Positions 13,598 through 20,742 of a stretch of DNA of 40,957 bases are shown here, piece after piece (the stretch's first letter is position 1; every line of letters starts with the position of its first letter). The stretch is taken from positions 1 to 40,957 of IMG/VR virus record IMGVR_UViG_3300048927_000766. One strand, given 5' to 3'. The stretch comes from a virus. Position numbers and translations under genes: made by a program. Below the pieces are notes generated by a model. That model did no database searches. It worked only from the letters and a program-made list of their open reading frames with translations, and was not told the DNA's origin.

Positions 13598-13624
13598 AAC
13601 CCGCCACTGCTGCGGGTTTTTTAT
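13598..13624 (+). terminator. Intrinsic terminator before the lysis genes (first)
   Basis: CCCGC-cactgct-GCGGG is followed by TTTTTTATTTT. It lies between the Q-position gene and the holins and is probably the tR'-like site that late antitermination must override. Confidence 0.85.
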
Positions 13625-13630
13625 TTTAAG

Positions 13631-13654
13631 GGCTGCCTACGGGCGGCCTTTTTT
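13631..13654 (+). terminator. Intrinsic terminator before the lysis genes (second)
   Basis: GGCTGCC pairs with GGCGGCC (one G-U) around a 4-base loop, followed by TTTTTTTG. It is the second terminator in tandem with the one just upstream. Confidence 0.8.
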
Positions 13655-13701
13655 GTTTCCCCTCGTTCTGAGAGGACTCACGGCAATAAGAGGGGGGCTA
13701 A

Positions 13702-14097
13702 ATGTCCGATCCTGTTTCTGGCACTACGGTAGCGGCTGGTGGTCTGATGGGGGCCAGCATGTTCGGTCTGGCAACCGGTATAGATTACGGTGTGGTGTTT
13801 GGTGCATTCGCTGGGGCGGTGTTCTACGTCGCCACGGCGGTTAATATCAGCCGCCTTAAGCTGGTGGGCTACTTCATCACCTCATTCATCTTCGGCGTTA
13901 TCGGTGCTCCACTGCTTGGCTCTTACTTCTCCAAATGGACGGGGTATAGCGACAGGCCACTTGATGCGCTGGGCGCGGTAATCGTAGCTGCTATTGCTAT
14001 TAAGCTGCTGACGTTCGTCAACAGTCAGGATTTGGGTAGCCTGTTTGGAATTCTCTCGCGTTTACGTGGTGGAGGGGCCAGCAATGGTAACAAGTGA
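13702..14097 (+). CDS. Putative holin (multi-pass)
   Basis: A 131-aa membrane protein with three or four hydrophobic segments (about 10-30, 28-47, 55-75 and 88-105) and a basic C-terminus (SRLRGGGASNGNK). It has the size and position of the larger holin that precedes a small 3-TM holin-like protein in many enterobacterial prophages. It would form the inner-membrane lesion that times lysis. A GAGGGGGG sequence gives a strong ribosome-binding site. It overlaps the next gene by 14 bases. Confidence 0.75.
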   Translation: MSDPVSGTTVAAGGLMGASMFGLATGIDYGVVFGAFAGAVFYVATAVNISRLKLVGYFITSFIFGVIGAPLLGSYFSKWTGYSDRPLDALGAVIVAAIAIKLLTFVNSQDLGSLFGILSRLRGGGASNGNK

Positions 14098-14389
14098 TCC
14101 GAGTGCGATGGTGAATGCCCTCATCTGTGGGGTGATCGTCCTTGCTCTGATGTTCTACCAGCGCGGCGGGGCGAGACATCGCCCTCTGATATCGCTGATG
14201 GCTTATTTCACGGTGCTGGTATACGCCAGCGTCCCTTTCCGTTACCTGTTCGGCCTGTACCATGAATCACACTGGTTTGTGGTGCTGGTGAACGTCCTGA
14301 TATGCGCCGTCGTTCTCTGGGCTCGGGGAAACGTAGCACGAATCATTGACGTCCTGAGGCATTCGCATGACCAAAGACGAAATTTTTAA
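14084..14389 (+). CDS. 3-TM holin-like protein
   Basis: A 101-aa protein with three predicted membrane helices (about 9-24, 34-50 and 64-82) and a charged C-terminus, as in the phage 3TM holin family. The ATG at 14084 follows GGTGGAGGGG; the longer frame from 14045 lies inside the first holin gene. It overlaps the endolysin start by 23 bases. The paired membrane proteins may act as holin and antiholin; which is which cannot be told from sequence. Confidence 0.75.
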   Translation: MVTSDPSAMVNALICGVIVLALMFYQRGGARHRPLISLMAYFTVLVYASVPFRYLFGLYHESHWFVVLVNVLICAVVLWARGNVARIIDVLRHSHDQRRNF

Positions 14390-14909
14390 TGCCATCCTCG
14401 GTAAAGAGGGCGGCTACGTTAATCACCCTGACGATAAGGGCGGTCCAACTAACTGGGGGATCACACAAGCGGTAGCTCGCGCCCACGGATTCACCGGGGA
14501 TATGCGAAGCCTGACCCGCCAGCAGGCCCTGGATATCCTGACTGCTGACTACTGGACAGGGCCACGCTTCGACCTTGTTTCTGAGGTATCACCAGCCATC
14601 GCTGCCGAACTCTGCGATACAGGCGTAAACATGGGCCCATCAGTTCAGACCAAATGGTTTCAGCGCTGGCTGAACGTGTTCAACATTCAGGGCACGCTCT
14701 ATCCCGATCTGATTGCTGATGGTTTTATCGGTCCGCGAACTATCAGCGCGTTAAAAAGCTATCTTTCACGGCGCGGAAAAGAGGGTGAGCTGGTTATGCT
14801 TCGGGCCCTGAATTGTAGCCAGGGTCAGCGTTATCTTGAGCTGGCAGAACAGCGCAGCGCGAACGAAACGTTTGTTTATGGCTGGGTGAAGGAGCGGGTG
14901 GTTATATGA
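14367..14909 (+). CDS. Endolysin, GH108 N-acetylmuramidase
   Basis: A 180-aa peptidoglycan hydrolase. The catalytic Glu14 is in ILGKEGGYVNHPDDKGGPTNWGIT, the GH108 signature. Residues 90-175 form the C-terminal peptidoglycan-binding-3 domain (FIGPRTISALKSYL). There is no signal or SAR sequence at the N-terminus, so it depends on the holin for release. It overlaps both neighbours. Confidence 0.93.
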   Translation: MTKDEIFNAILGKEGGYVNHPDDKGGPTNWGITQAVARAHGFTGDMRSLTRQQALDILTADYWTGPRFDLVSEVSPAIAAELCDTGVNMGPSVQTKWFQRWLNVFNIQGTLYPDLIADGFIGPRTISALKSYLSRRGKEGELVMLRALNCSQGQRYLELAEQRSANETFVYGWVKERVVI

Positions 14910-15175
14910 CGCTTGAGATGATTACCGGACTCGTTGTCGCGGTGTTTGCTGCTATTGCCGCCGCGTTTGGCCTTGGTCATTCACGCGGAACCAGCAAAGC
15001 GGAAGCGAAAGCCGACCAGCAGAGAACCGAAGATAACGCAGCGGCAACGGTCGCAGCAGCAGATCGCCGGGTAGAAGCAACGAAAGAGGCCAGCAATGTA
15101 CAGCAGACCGTTAACCATATGCCTGGCGATGATGTTGATCGTGAGCTGCGCACAAACTGGACCCGTAAGGGTTGA
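14906..15175 (+). CDS. Rz: Rz-like i-spanin
   Basis: An 89-aa protein with an N-terminal membrane helix (ITGLVVAVFAAIAAAFGLGH) and a charged Ala/Lys/Glu helix facing the periplasm (TSKAEAKADQQRTEDNAAAT...). It has the inner-membrane spanin topology. It follows the endolysin with a 4-base overlap, and the o-spanin gene begins inside it in another frame. Together they would disrupt the outer membrane. It is shorter than lambda Rz (153 aa). Confidence 0.8.
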   Translation: MTLEMITGLVVAVFAAIAAAFGLGHSRGTSKAEAKADQQRTEDNAAATVAAADRRVEATKEASNVQQTVNHMPGDDVDRELRTNWTRKG

Positions 15176-15326
15176 GGTAGTGGACACTGCCTGCGATTGG
15201 GTTAGACCCATTTACGGCACCGCTCATGACTGGGATGTTCTGGACCGCCAAACGAAGAAAGACATCCTGGCGCATAACAAAGCGTGGCAGGCGAACTGCC
15301 AGAAAGAAAACAGAGCCTCGCAATAG
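15096..15326 (+). CDS. Rz1: Rz1-like o-spanin lipoprotein
   Basis: A 76-aa protein in a different frame, overlapping Rz by 80 bases. It has a short signal peptide ending in a lipobox-like LIVSC (Cys18), then a mature domain (AQTGPVRVEVVDTACDWVRP...). Nested spanin genes are a hallmark of lambdoid lysis cassettes. Its stop codon lies within the terminator hairpin that follows. Confidence 0.8.
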   Translation: MYSRPLTICLAMMLIVSCAQTGPVRVEVVDTACDWVRPIYGTAHDWDVLDRQTKKDILAHNKAWQANCQKENRASQ

Positions 15327-15337
15327 CGGGGCTTTTT
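15314..15337 (+). terminator. Terminator at the end of the lysis cassette
   Basis: AGCCTCGC-aata-GCGGGGCT (8 bp, one U-G) is followed by TTTTT. It overlaps the end of the o-spanin gene. Confidence 0.8.
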
Positions 15338-15358
15338 AACGCAAAAAAGGTAAAGACG

Positions 15359-15646
15359 ATGGATGAAGAGTATCGTAAAGACCTGCAACTGTGGTTTGGC
15401 CTGTCACACGCTGCTTTCTGCGTGATGCCCCGAGTTTTTATGGAGGCAATGCCAAAGGAATGGCAAGAAAAGATGGCTCAACTGCTTTTTGAATACGACG
15501 ACACAATTAAAACGAACGTCTGTGGGATTCATAGTTGTTTTGTTACTGCCAAAGACAGCAACAACCGCTTTATGAAGATGCCAGAAGATATTCTGAATTA
15601 TCGTCACCCCCAACGTGAGTTTATCGAGTCATTCCTGAACAAGTAG
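15359..15646 (+). CDS. Small phage protein after the lysis cassette, unknown
   Basis: A 95-aa protein (MDEEYRKDLQLWFGLSHAAF..., ending RHPQREFIESFLNK). The ATG at 15359 has an AAAAAGG ribosome-binding site; the frame is open back to 15284 through the terminator. Conserved-looking aromatic residues and a CGIHSCF pair are present, but I recognise no family. It lies alone between the lysis terminator and the accessory stretch. Confidence 0.65.
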   Translation: MDEEYRKDLQLWFGLSHAAFCVMPRVFMEAMPKEWQEKMAQLLFEYDDTIKTNVCGIHSCFVTAKDSNNRFMKMPEDILNYRHPQREFIESFLNK

Positions 15647-15736
15647 CCATTGCAAAGCTCACCTGCTGGTGGGCTTGATAATGGTTATCCCCAGTAGTGG
15701 ATAAGCGCATCAATATACCCTCCAGAGGATAAAGCC

Positions 15737-15850
15737 ATGTGTAGTGCCTCTTTAATTTTTTACTCAATGCCCACCGCGTTCCTTAGCTTGCTGGTGGTAT
15801 CCATTACCCTCAATGGCTGCATGCTCTGGGCTCGGCTCAGAAACAGATAG
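15737..15850 (+). CDS. 37-aa putative membrane peptide
   Basis: An ORF beginning MCSASLIFYSMPTAFLSLLV and continuing VSITLNGCMLWARLRNR, with a CCAGAGGAT ribosome-binding site 7 bases before the ATG. It is one long hydrophobic helix (about 5-31) with a positively charged C-terminus. Its size, good start signal and topology suggest a real small membrane protein. No family is recognised. Confidence 0.45.
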   Translation: MCSASLIFYSMPTAFLSLLVVSITLNGCMLWARLRNR

Positions 15851-15906
15851 CCACTTAGTAATAAACCTGCGCATCGCACGCGCATATCAAAGAAAGTCTT
15901 TCAGCT

Positions 15907-15960
15907 GTGAGCCTGGGCAAACCGTTAACTTTCGGCGGCTTTGCCGTGCGACAGGCTCAC
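15907..15960 (+). ncRNA. Strong composite stem-loop upstream of the glycosyltransferase gene
   Basis: GTGAGCCTG (15907-15915) pairs perfectly with CAGGCTCAC (15952-15960). Directly stacked inside, GGCAAA (15916-15921) pairs with TTTGCC (15940-15945), and CCG with CGG, leaving GUGCGA as a bulge and UUAACUUU as the apical loop. It ends 18 bases before the ATG and has no T-tract, so it is not a terminator. It may be a cis-acting leader or a small RNA. From memory, similar sequence occurs upstream of the packaging region in other lambdoid phages; this needs a search. Confidence 0.55.
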
Positions 15961-15978
15961 GTCTAAAAGGAAAATCAA

Positions 15979-17436
15979 ATGCAGGTCACTATTGATGGTG
16001 TCCCGTATGCACCCGCCTGCGAAAATTCATCGCGGATCGGGATTGCAATAACGACACACCAGCGCGCTGAAGTTCTGAGGCGAGCGCTAGAACAGCACAT
16101 GAAGCACCTGCCATCCGGTGCGCTGGTGGTGGTTATCGATGACGGTTCAAATCCTGTAACGGTAGTTCCCGGCGGCGTGCAGCTGCTTCGCCACGAAACA
16201 TCACTCGGCATTGTTGCTTCGAAGAACGCTAGCCTGTCAGCCCTGATGGATGCCGGGTGCGAGCATCTTTTTCTGTGGGATGATGATGCCTGGCCTATCG
16301 CCGATAACTGGCATCTTCCGTATATCGAATCACCAGAGCCGCACCTGGCTTATCAGTTTCTCGATCTGGCTGGCCCGCGAAAGATTAACGATATGACCGT
16401 TCTGTACCGGGATGATAAGCATATTGCTTACACCGGGCAGCGTGGCGTGATGTTGTACTACCACCACAGCGCTATAGAAAAGGTTGGCGGGTTCGATCCG
16501 GTGTATGGCCGGGGCATGTATGAGCATCCTGATCTGGCGCTTCGGATTTATAACGCTGGCTTAACGTCCTGGGCGTTTGCTGATGTGGTTGGCTCTGAAA
16601 AGCTGATTCACTCAATGGACGAGTACGAAGAGGGCGCGCGAAGCATACCGAGGCCTGAACGTGAAGCGCTCGATAAAAAGAACGCTGTGATTTACGGGCA
16701 GCGCCGGGATTCAGGATATACAGGCTATGCCGAGTATCGATCTCAGCGCGACGTGGTAATAACAACGCTGCTTACCAGCCAGCCAGACCCACAGCGCGGT
16801 ACGAAAATGGCGGCCGCACCTGACATGCTGGCTAAATGGGCCTCATCACTTCGGAATTGTGGCCGTATCGCGCTGGTGGATGAACTGCAGACGTCACCGG
16901 CAGACGTTGAGCTGTATCGCGTTCCTGACGTGAAGATGAATGTCTACTTCCGGCGCTGGCTGCATATCTGGCAGCACCTGCGCGAGCACCCTGAATACCG
17001 GTTTGTCTGGTGTACCGATGGTACCGATGTTGAAATGCTCCGCGCACCGTGGGAAGAAATGCAGCCCGGCAATGTTTACGTCGGTTCTGAACCGAAGACC
17101 TACGCCGACACCTGGGCAAAGCAGAATCATCCTGAGCGTATCTATCAGGAATTCATTGAAGCACACCGCGGCGATGTGATGCTTAACGCTGGTCTGCTGG
17201 GTGGCACCCGCGCTGATGTAATGGCGTTCGCTCACGGCATCATCCGTCTTTACTACCGGATCGAGAGTTATCGTTTCTGGAAGAAAGAGCAGGCTGGTGC
17301 GGCGGTAGGTGACATGCTGGCGTTCGGAATTGTCGCGCAGTCATTCGCTGACAGGCTGGTCACCGGCCCTCTGGTACACACCGTTTTCAAAACTGATGGT
17401 ATCGGTGGGGAGGCCACATGGTGGAAGCACAAGTGA
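15979..17436 (+). CDS. Two-domain phage glycosyltransferase (GT2-like plus second GT-like domain)
   Basis: A 485-aa protein. Residues 18-225 form a GT-A fold of GT2 type: GIAITTHQRAEVLRRALEQH, VVVIDDGSN (D54, D55), the nucleotide-sugar/metal motif LFLWDDDAW (D101-D103) and GGFDPVYGRGMYEHPDLALR near the end of the domain. Residues about 258-485 look like a second transferase domain, with FVWCTDGTDVEML (D347, D350), NAGLLGGTRADVMAFA and a late AVGDMLAF. There is no membrane segment or signal peptide, so it acts in the cytoplasm. It overlaps the next glycosyltransferase-like gene by 19 bases. Acceptor and donor are unknown. It could modify a virion protein, DNA or a surface precursor. Confidence 0.8.
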   Translation: MQVTIDGVPYAPACENSSRIGIAITTHQRAEVLRRALEQHMKHLPSGALVVVIDDGSNPVTVVPGGVQLLRHETSLGIVASKNASLSALMDAGCEHLFLWDDDAWPIADNWHLPYIESPEPHLAYQFLDLAGPRKINDMTVLYRDDKHIAYTGQRGVMLYYHHSAIEKVGGFDPVYGRGMYEHPDLALRIYNAGLTSWAFADVVGSEKLIHSMDEYEEGARSIPRPEREALDKKNAVIYGQRRDSGYTGYAEYRSQRDVVITTLLTSQPDPQRGTKMAAAPDMLAKWASSLRNCGRIALVDELQTSPADVELYRVPDVKMNVYFRRWLHIWQHLREHPEYRFVWCTDGTDVEMLRAPWEEMQPGNVYVGSEPKTYADTWAKQNHPERIYQEFIEAHRGDVMLNAGLLGGTRADVMAFAHGIIRLYYRIESYRFWKKEQAGAAVGDMLAFGIVAQSFADRLVTGPLVHTVFKTDGIGGEATWWKHK

Positions 17437-18008
17437 AATTCGTTGTTGTTGGTCACCACTCCCGGGCAGAACATGCACAACGTCTTGCTGCGCTGCTGGA
17501 TGCTCATCTGCTTATTGATGACGGTAACCACGGTGCGAACTGGAATCATCGTCGCGCTATCGAATGGGCTGCTGAGCAGCCTTGCCGGGTGGTGGTACTG
17601 GAAGACGACGCGCTGCCTGTGCAGGGGTTCACCGATAAGGTAACTGACTGGCTGGTGCGCTTCCCTGACGACATGCTGAGCTTTTATCTCGGTACCGGCC
17701 GACCGCCGCAGTATCAGAAAGAGATTGCCGGAATGCTGGTGGATGCGGATCGCGTCTGTGGTGACCACATCGTATTAAGCAAGCTGATTCACGGCGTATG
17801 TTATAGCCCTCCTCGGGGAAGTTTGGCGCGCATGCTCAGCACATGGAACAAAACGCTGGCAGCTGATTACGCCGTCGGTGAGGCATTCGGTGGCCGGGTG
17901 ATTTATCCGTGTTACTCGCTGGTGGATCACGCTGACCTCCCGACAGTTGAGCGTCACCCTGACAACGAGCCGAGGACGGAACGCCGCCGCGCATGGAGAC
18001 TGGCATGA
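17418..18008 (+). CDS. Second glycosyltransferase-like protein (LEDD motif)
   Basis: A 196-aa protein with an N-terminal Rossmann-like strand (VKFVVVGHHSRAEHAQRLAALL) and a central VVVLEDDALPV motif (LEDD 61-64). This is preceded by WNHRRAIEWA, the spacing seen in GT25-type transferases. The C-terminus includes YPCYSLVDHADLPTVE. It begins inside the upstream transferase gene and overlaps the HNH start by 4 bases, so the set is co-translated. It probably works with the upstream enzyme, for example adding a further sugar. The GT25 label is tentative. Confidence 0.65.
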   Translation: MVEAQVKFVVVGHHSRAEHAQRLAALLDAHLLIDDGNHGANWNHRRAIEWAAEQPCRVVVLEDDALPVQGFTDKVTDWLVRFPDDMLSFYLGTGRPPQYQKEIAGMLVDADRVCGDHIVLSKLIHGVCYSPPRGSLARMLSTWNKTLAADYAVGEAFGGRVIYPCYSLVDHADLPTVERHPDNEPRTERRRAWRLA

Positions 18009-18346
18009 ACAAAGAGCCCCGCGTATATGGCAGCCGATGGGATAAGGCCCGTCTGCGTTTCCTGCAGCAGCACCCACTATGTGTGATGTGCGAGCAGCAG
18101 GGGCGCATTACCCCAGCAACGGTGGTTGACCATATCGAGCCCCACAAACTCAAAGATGCGCTTAAGTCAGGTAACCCGCTGGCCATATCGAAAGCACAGC
18201 TCCTGTTCTGGAGTAAAGAGAACTGGCAGCCACTGTGTAAAGCGCATCATGACTCAACGAAACAGAGGATGGAGAAGAGCGGCGCGGTAATAGGCTGTGA
18301 TGCCAATGGCTACCCGCTCGATCCTGCGTCTCACTGGAGCACGTAA
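18005..18346 (+). CDS. HNH endonuclease adjacent to cos
   Basis: A 113-aa HNH nuclease. The zinc/catalytic pattern is CVMCEQQGRITPATVVDHIEPHK followed by NWQPLCKAHHDSTKQ. In HK97-type phages an HNH protein encoded next to the terminase genes is needed with TerL for specific cos cleavage, so that role is likely here. The ATG at 18005 has a GGAG site and an ATGA overlap; an ATG at 17993 is four codons earlier. Confidence 0.92.
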   Translation: MNKEPRVYGSRWDKARLRFLQQHPLCVMCEQQGRITPATVVDHIEPHKLKDALKSGNPLAISKAQLLFWSKENWQPLCKAHHDSTKQRMEKSGAVIGCDANGYPLDPASHWST

Positions 18347-18549
18347 TGAAAAACCTCAGCATTGAATACCGCAATGGAAAATTCGTTCGCCTGGTGATTG
18401 ATGGCGTGGAGATGAAGGACGTGACATCCATTCAGTTCTCGCACGCTGTAGGGCAGGAGATGCCGACGGTGACCATTTCAGGTCATGTTGTCTCTGGGCA
18501 TCGGAAAGGCGATCAGAAACTCGAACAGGTAGACAAACATTCGGCATAG
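18346..18549 (+). CDS. Small phage protein between HNH and terminase
   Basis: A 67-aa protein (MKNLSIEYRNGKFVRLVIDG..., then VTSIQFSHAVGQEMPTVTIS). It has alternating beta-strand character and no catalytic motif. The TAATG overlap with the HNH gene supports translation. Similar short proteins precede cos in related phages, but I cannot name a function. Confidence 0.65.
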   Translation: MKNLSIEYRNGKFVRLVIDGVEMKDVTSIQFSHAVGQEMPTVTISGHVVSGHRKGDQKLEQVDKHSA

Positions 18550-18735
18550 CGCGGCGGCGGAAAGTCGATTACATATCATGTGAAATCATTTCAAATGCAA
18601 CGATATCAAATGAGAATGAATCGCATCAGGGCAGGGGGGGGGGGATCAAATCTTCAAAACCTTTGCCCCAAATGACCGCCGCCAAAGTTTGATTTTAACG
18701 CTAACCCGATTTTTTTAGTTTTAAGGTGTTGACAT
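18550..18735 (+). other. Probable cos region with an 11-G run
   Basis: A non-coding stretch between the small protein and TerS, where HK97-type phages carry cos. It holds a run of 11 G residues (18634-18644) after GCATCAGGGCA, then GATCAAATCTTC, CCTTTGCCCC, ACCGCCGCC and an A+T-rich segment. HK97-type terminases make 3' overhangs at G-rich cos sites. The exact cut is not determinable here. Homopolymer length may also vary through sequencing or slippage. Confidence 0.65.
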
Positions 18736-19221
18736 ATGGCAGATAAACGAACCCGTTCCGACAGTTCGGCGGCAGCGGTTCAGGCCATGAAAAATGCAGC
18801 AGTGGACACCATCGATCCTCCGTCCCATGCAGGTTTGGAAAAAAAAGCCGAACCATTCTGGCATGACAATATCAGATCGAAAGCTCTGGACAGCTGGACG
18901 CCGGCCGACCTTCTGGCCGCTGTAGAACTGGCAAATAACCAGCTCTATATAACGGTTTTACGTAAGGATTTACGCAAAGAAGAGCGAGCACGCGGAGAGG
19001 GCCGCGACGAAGGGCTTATCAAAGACCTACGCAAGCAGATTGTTGAGCTGCAGCGAACTATTCTGGCTCAGCGCCGTGACCTCCAGATCCATTCCCACGC
19101 AACCAACGGCGAAAGCCGCGACCAGAAGAAACGCAATCAGAATGATCGTGATGCACGAAATACCAAAAACGAGCATCAGGACCAGGACGACAACCTGATC
19201 GCCTTTCCCAAGCATGGATAA
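18736..19221 (+). CDS. terS: Terminase small subunit (HK97 gp1 type)
   Basis: A 161-aa cos-recognition subunit. Its length and sequence (MADKRTRSDSSAAAVQAMKN, HAGLEKKAEPFWHDNI, a helical core and a polar C-terminus rich in Asn/Asp/Gln ending IAFPKHG) match HK97 gp1 very closely as I recall it. It would bind cos as an oligomer and pass DNA to TerL. It is followed 6 bases later by the large subunit. Confidence 0.93.
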   Translation: MADKRTRSDSSAAAVQAMKNAAVDTIDPPSHAGLEKKAEPFWHDNIRSKALDSWTPADLLAAVELANNQLYITVLRKDLRKEERARGEGRDEGLIKDLRKQIVELQRTILAQRRDLQIHSHATNGESRDQKKRNQNDRDARNTKNEHQDQDDNLIAFPKHG

Positions 19222-19227
19222 AAGACT

Positions 19228-20742
19228 ATGACGCGAGGTGAGCGTGTAATAGCGTTCATCGAGCGCTTTTGCATCGTGCCGGAAGGCAAGCTTATTGGCC
19301 AGCCCATGAGGCTGGACCCCTTTCAGAAAGAATTCATCCTGGCGGTTTACGACAATCCAGCCGGAACGGATATGGCGATCCTCAGCATCGCCCGAAAAAA
19401 TGGTAAGACTGGCCTAATTGCCGGAATTCTGCTGGCTCACCTAGTGGGGCCTGAAGCGGTGCAGAACACGCAGATTGTCAGCGGTGCACTCAGCCGGGAA
19501 CAGGCGGCCATCGTTTTTAACCTCGCGGTGAAGATGGTTAACCTGAACCCCAAGCTGCAGGAGATTGTGCACATTACGCCCAGCGGCAAAAAGCTGATCG
19601 GCCTGCCGTGTAACGTCGAATACAAGGCTTTATCCGCAGAAGGAAAGACGACGCACGGCCTTTCCCCCATTCTGGCCATTCTCGATGAAACCGGGCAGGT
19701 TAGGGGGCCGCAGGATGATTTTATCGATGCAATAACTACCGCGCAGGGGGCGCATGAAAACCCGCTGCTGATTGTTATCAGTACGCAGGCAGCAAACGAT
19801 GCTGACCTGCTGAGCATCTGGATTGATGATGCGATCAAATCGAAAGATCCGCACATCGTGTGCCACGTTTATGAAGCGCCAAAGGACGCTGATATCAGTA
19901 AACGCGAGTCCTGGCTGGCTGCGAACCCGGCGCTGGGAACATTCAGGTCAGAAAAAGACATGGCGCGCCAGGCCGAGAAAGCAGGCCGAATGCCAAGCTT
20001 CGAAAACACCTTCCGAAATCTCAACCTCAATCAGCGCGTTTCTACCGTATCGCCGTTTATCTCCCGCAGCGTGTGGGAGCTTTGCGGAGAGATGCCGATT
20101 AACACCCCGAGGAAGTGGTACGCGGGGCTGGATCTGTCAGCCAGGAACGACTTAACGGCGCTGGTTATCGCTGGTGAAGCAGATGATGGCGTCTGGGATG
20201 TTTTCCCCTTCTTCTGGACACCGCAAAAGACTCTTGAAGAGCGAACCAAAACGGACCGCGCACCCTATGACGTTTGGGTTAGAGAGGGGCTGCTGCGCAC
20301 CACGCCAGGCGCTTCGGTGGATTACTCATTCGTCGTTGCGGATATCGCTGAAATTATCGGTGATTTCGACCTTACCTCGATGGCTTTTGACCGCTGGCGC
20401 ATTGACCAGTTCAGGAAGGATGCCGATGCCATTGGGCTGAGCCTCCCGCTGGTCGAGTTCGGCCAGGGCTTTAAGGATATGGGGCCAGCTGTAGACACGC
20501 TGGAGTCTCTGATGCTTAACGGGCGCGTGAGGCATGGCATGCACCCCGTATTAACGATGTGTGCTGTGAATGCGGTAGTGGTGAAAGATGCTGCTGGCAA
20601 CCGCAAGCTCGATAAGTCCAAAGCAACAGGACGCATTGATGGCATGGTCGCAATGACAATGTCCGTTGGTGCTGCTAATGGGGAAGTTACCGAACAGGGT
20701 GGTGACTTCGATGACTTCATTTTCCGACCGCTGAGCATGTGA
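19228..20742 (+). CDS. terL: Terminase large subunit (HK97 gp2 type)
   Basis: A 504-aa packaging motor and nuclease. The Walker A-like loop is IARKNGKTG (about 55-62), Walker B is ILAILDE (about 148-154), and the nuclease domain begins with the metal-binding GLDLSARND (Asp302). The length equals the HK97-type Terminase_1 family. It should act with TerS and the HNH protein to cut cos and pump DNA through the portal. Its stop overlaps the portal ATG (TGATG). Confidence 0.96.
   Translation: MTRGERVIAFIERFCIVPEGKLIGQPMRLDPFQKEFILAVYDNPAGTDMAILSIARKNGKTGLIAGILLAHLVGPEAVQNTQIVSGALSREQAAIVFNLAVKMVNLNPKLQEIVHITPSGKKLIGLPCNVEYKALSAEGKTTHGLSPILAILDETGQVRGPQDDFIDAITTAQGAHENPLLIVISTQAANDADLLSIWIDDAIKSKDPHIVCHVYEAPKDADISKRESWLAANPALGTFRSEKDMARQAEKAGRMPSFENTFRNLNLNQRVSTVSPFISRSVWELCGEMPINTPRKWYAGLDLSARNDLTALVIAGEADDGVWDVFPFFWTPQKTLEERTKTDRAPYDVWVREGLLRTTPGASVDYSFVVADIAEIIGDFDLTSMAFDRWRIDQFRKDADAIGLSLPLVEFGQGFKDMGPAVDTLESLMLNGRVRHGMHPVLTMCAVNAVVVKDAAGNRKLDKSKATGRIDGMVAMTMSVGAANGEVTEQGGDFDDFIFRPLSM

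Larger units (their letters stand above)
15647..15978 (+). other. Intergenic stretch before the glycosyltransferases
   Basis: About 330 bases with no long ORF. It contains a short hairpin (GCTCACC-tgct-GGTGGGC, 15656-15674, weak T-tail), a 37-codon ORF with a good ribosome-binding site, and a strong structured element at 15907-15960 immediately before the glycosyltransferase gene. I see no clear sigma-70 promoter. Confidence 0.6.

Noticed and set aside
19437-19856. Long minus-strand ORF inside terL
   Set aside because: It is a shadow of the terminase gene with Ser/Cys-rich composition and no translation signals.
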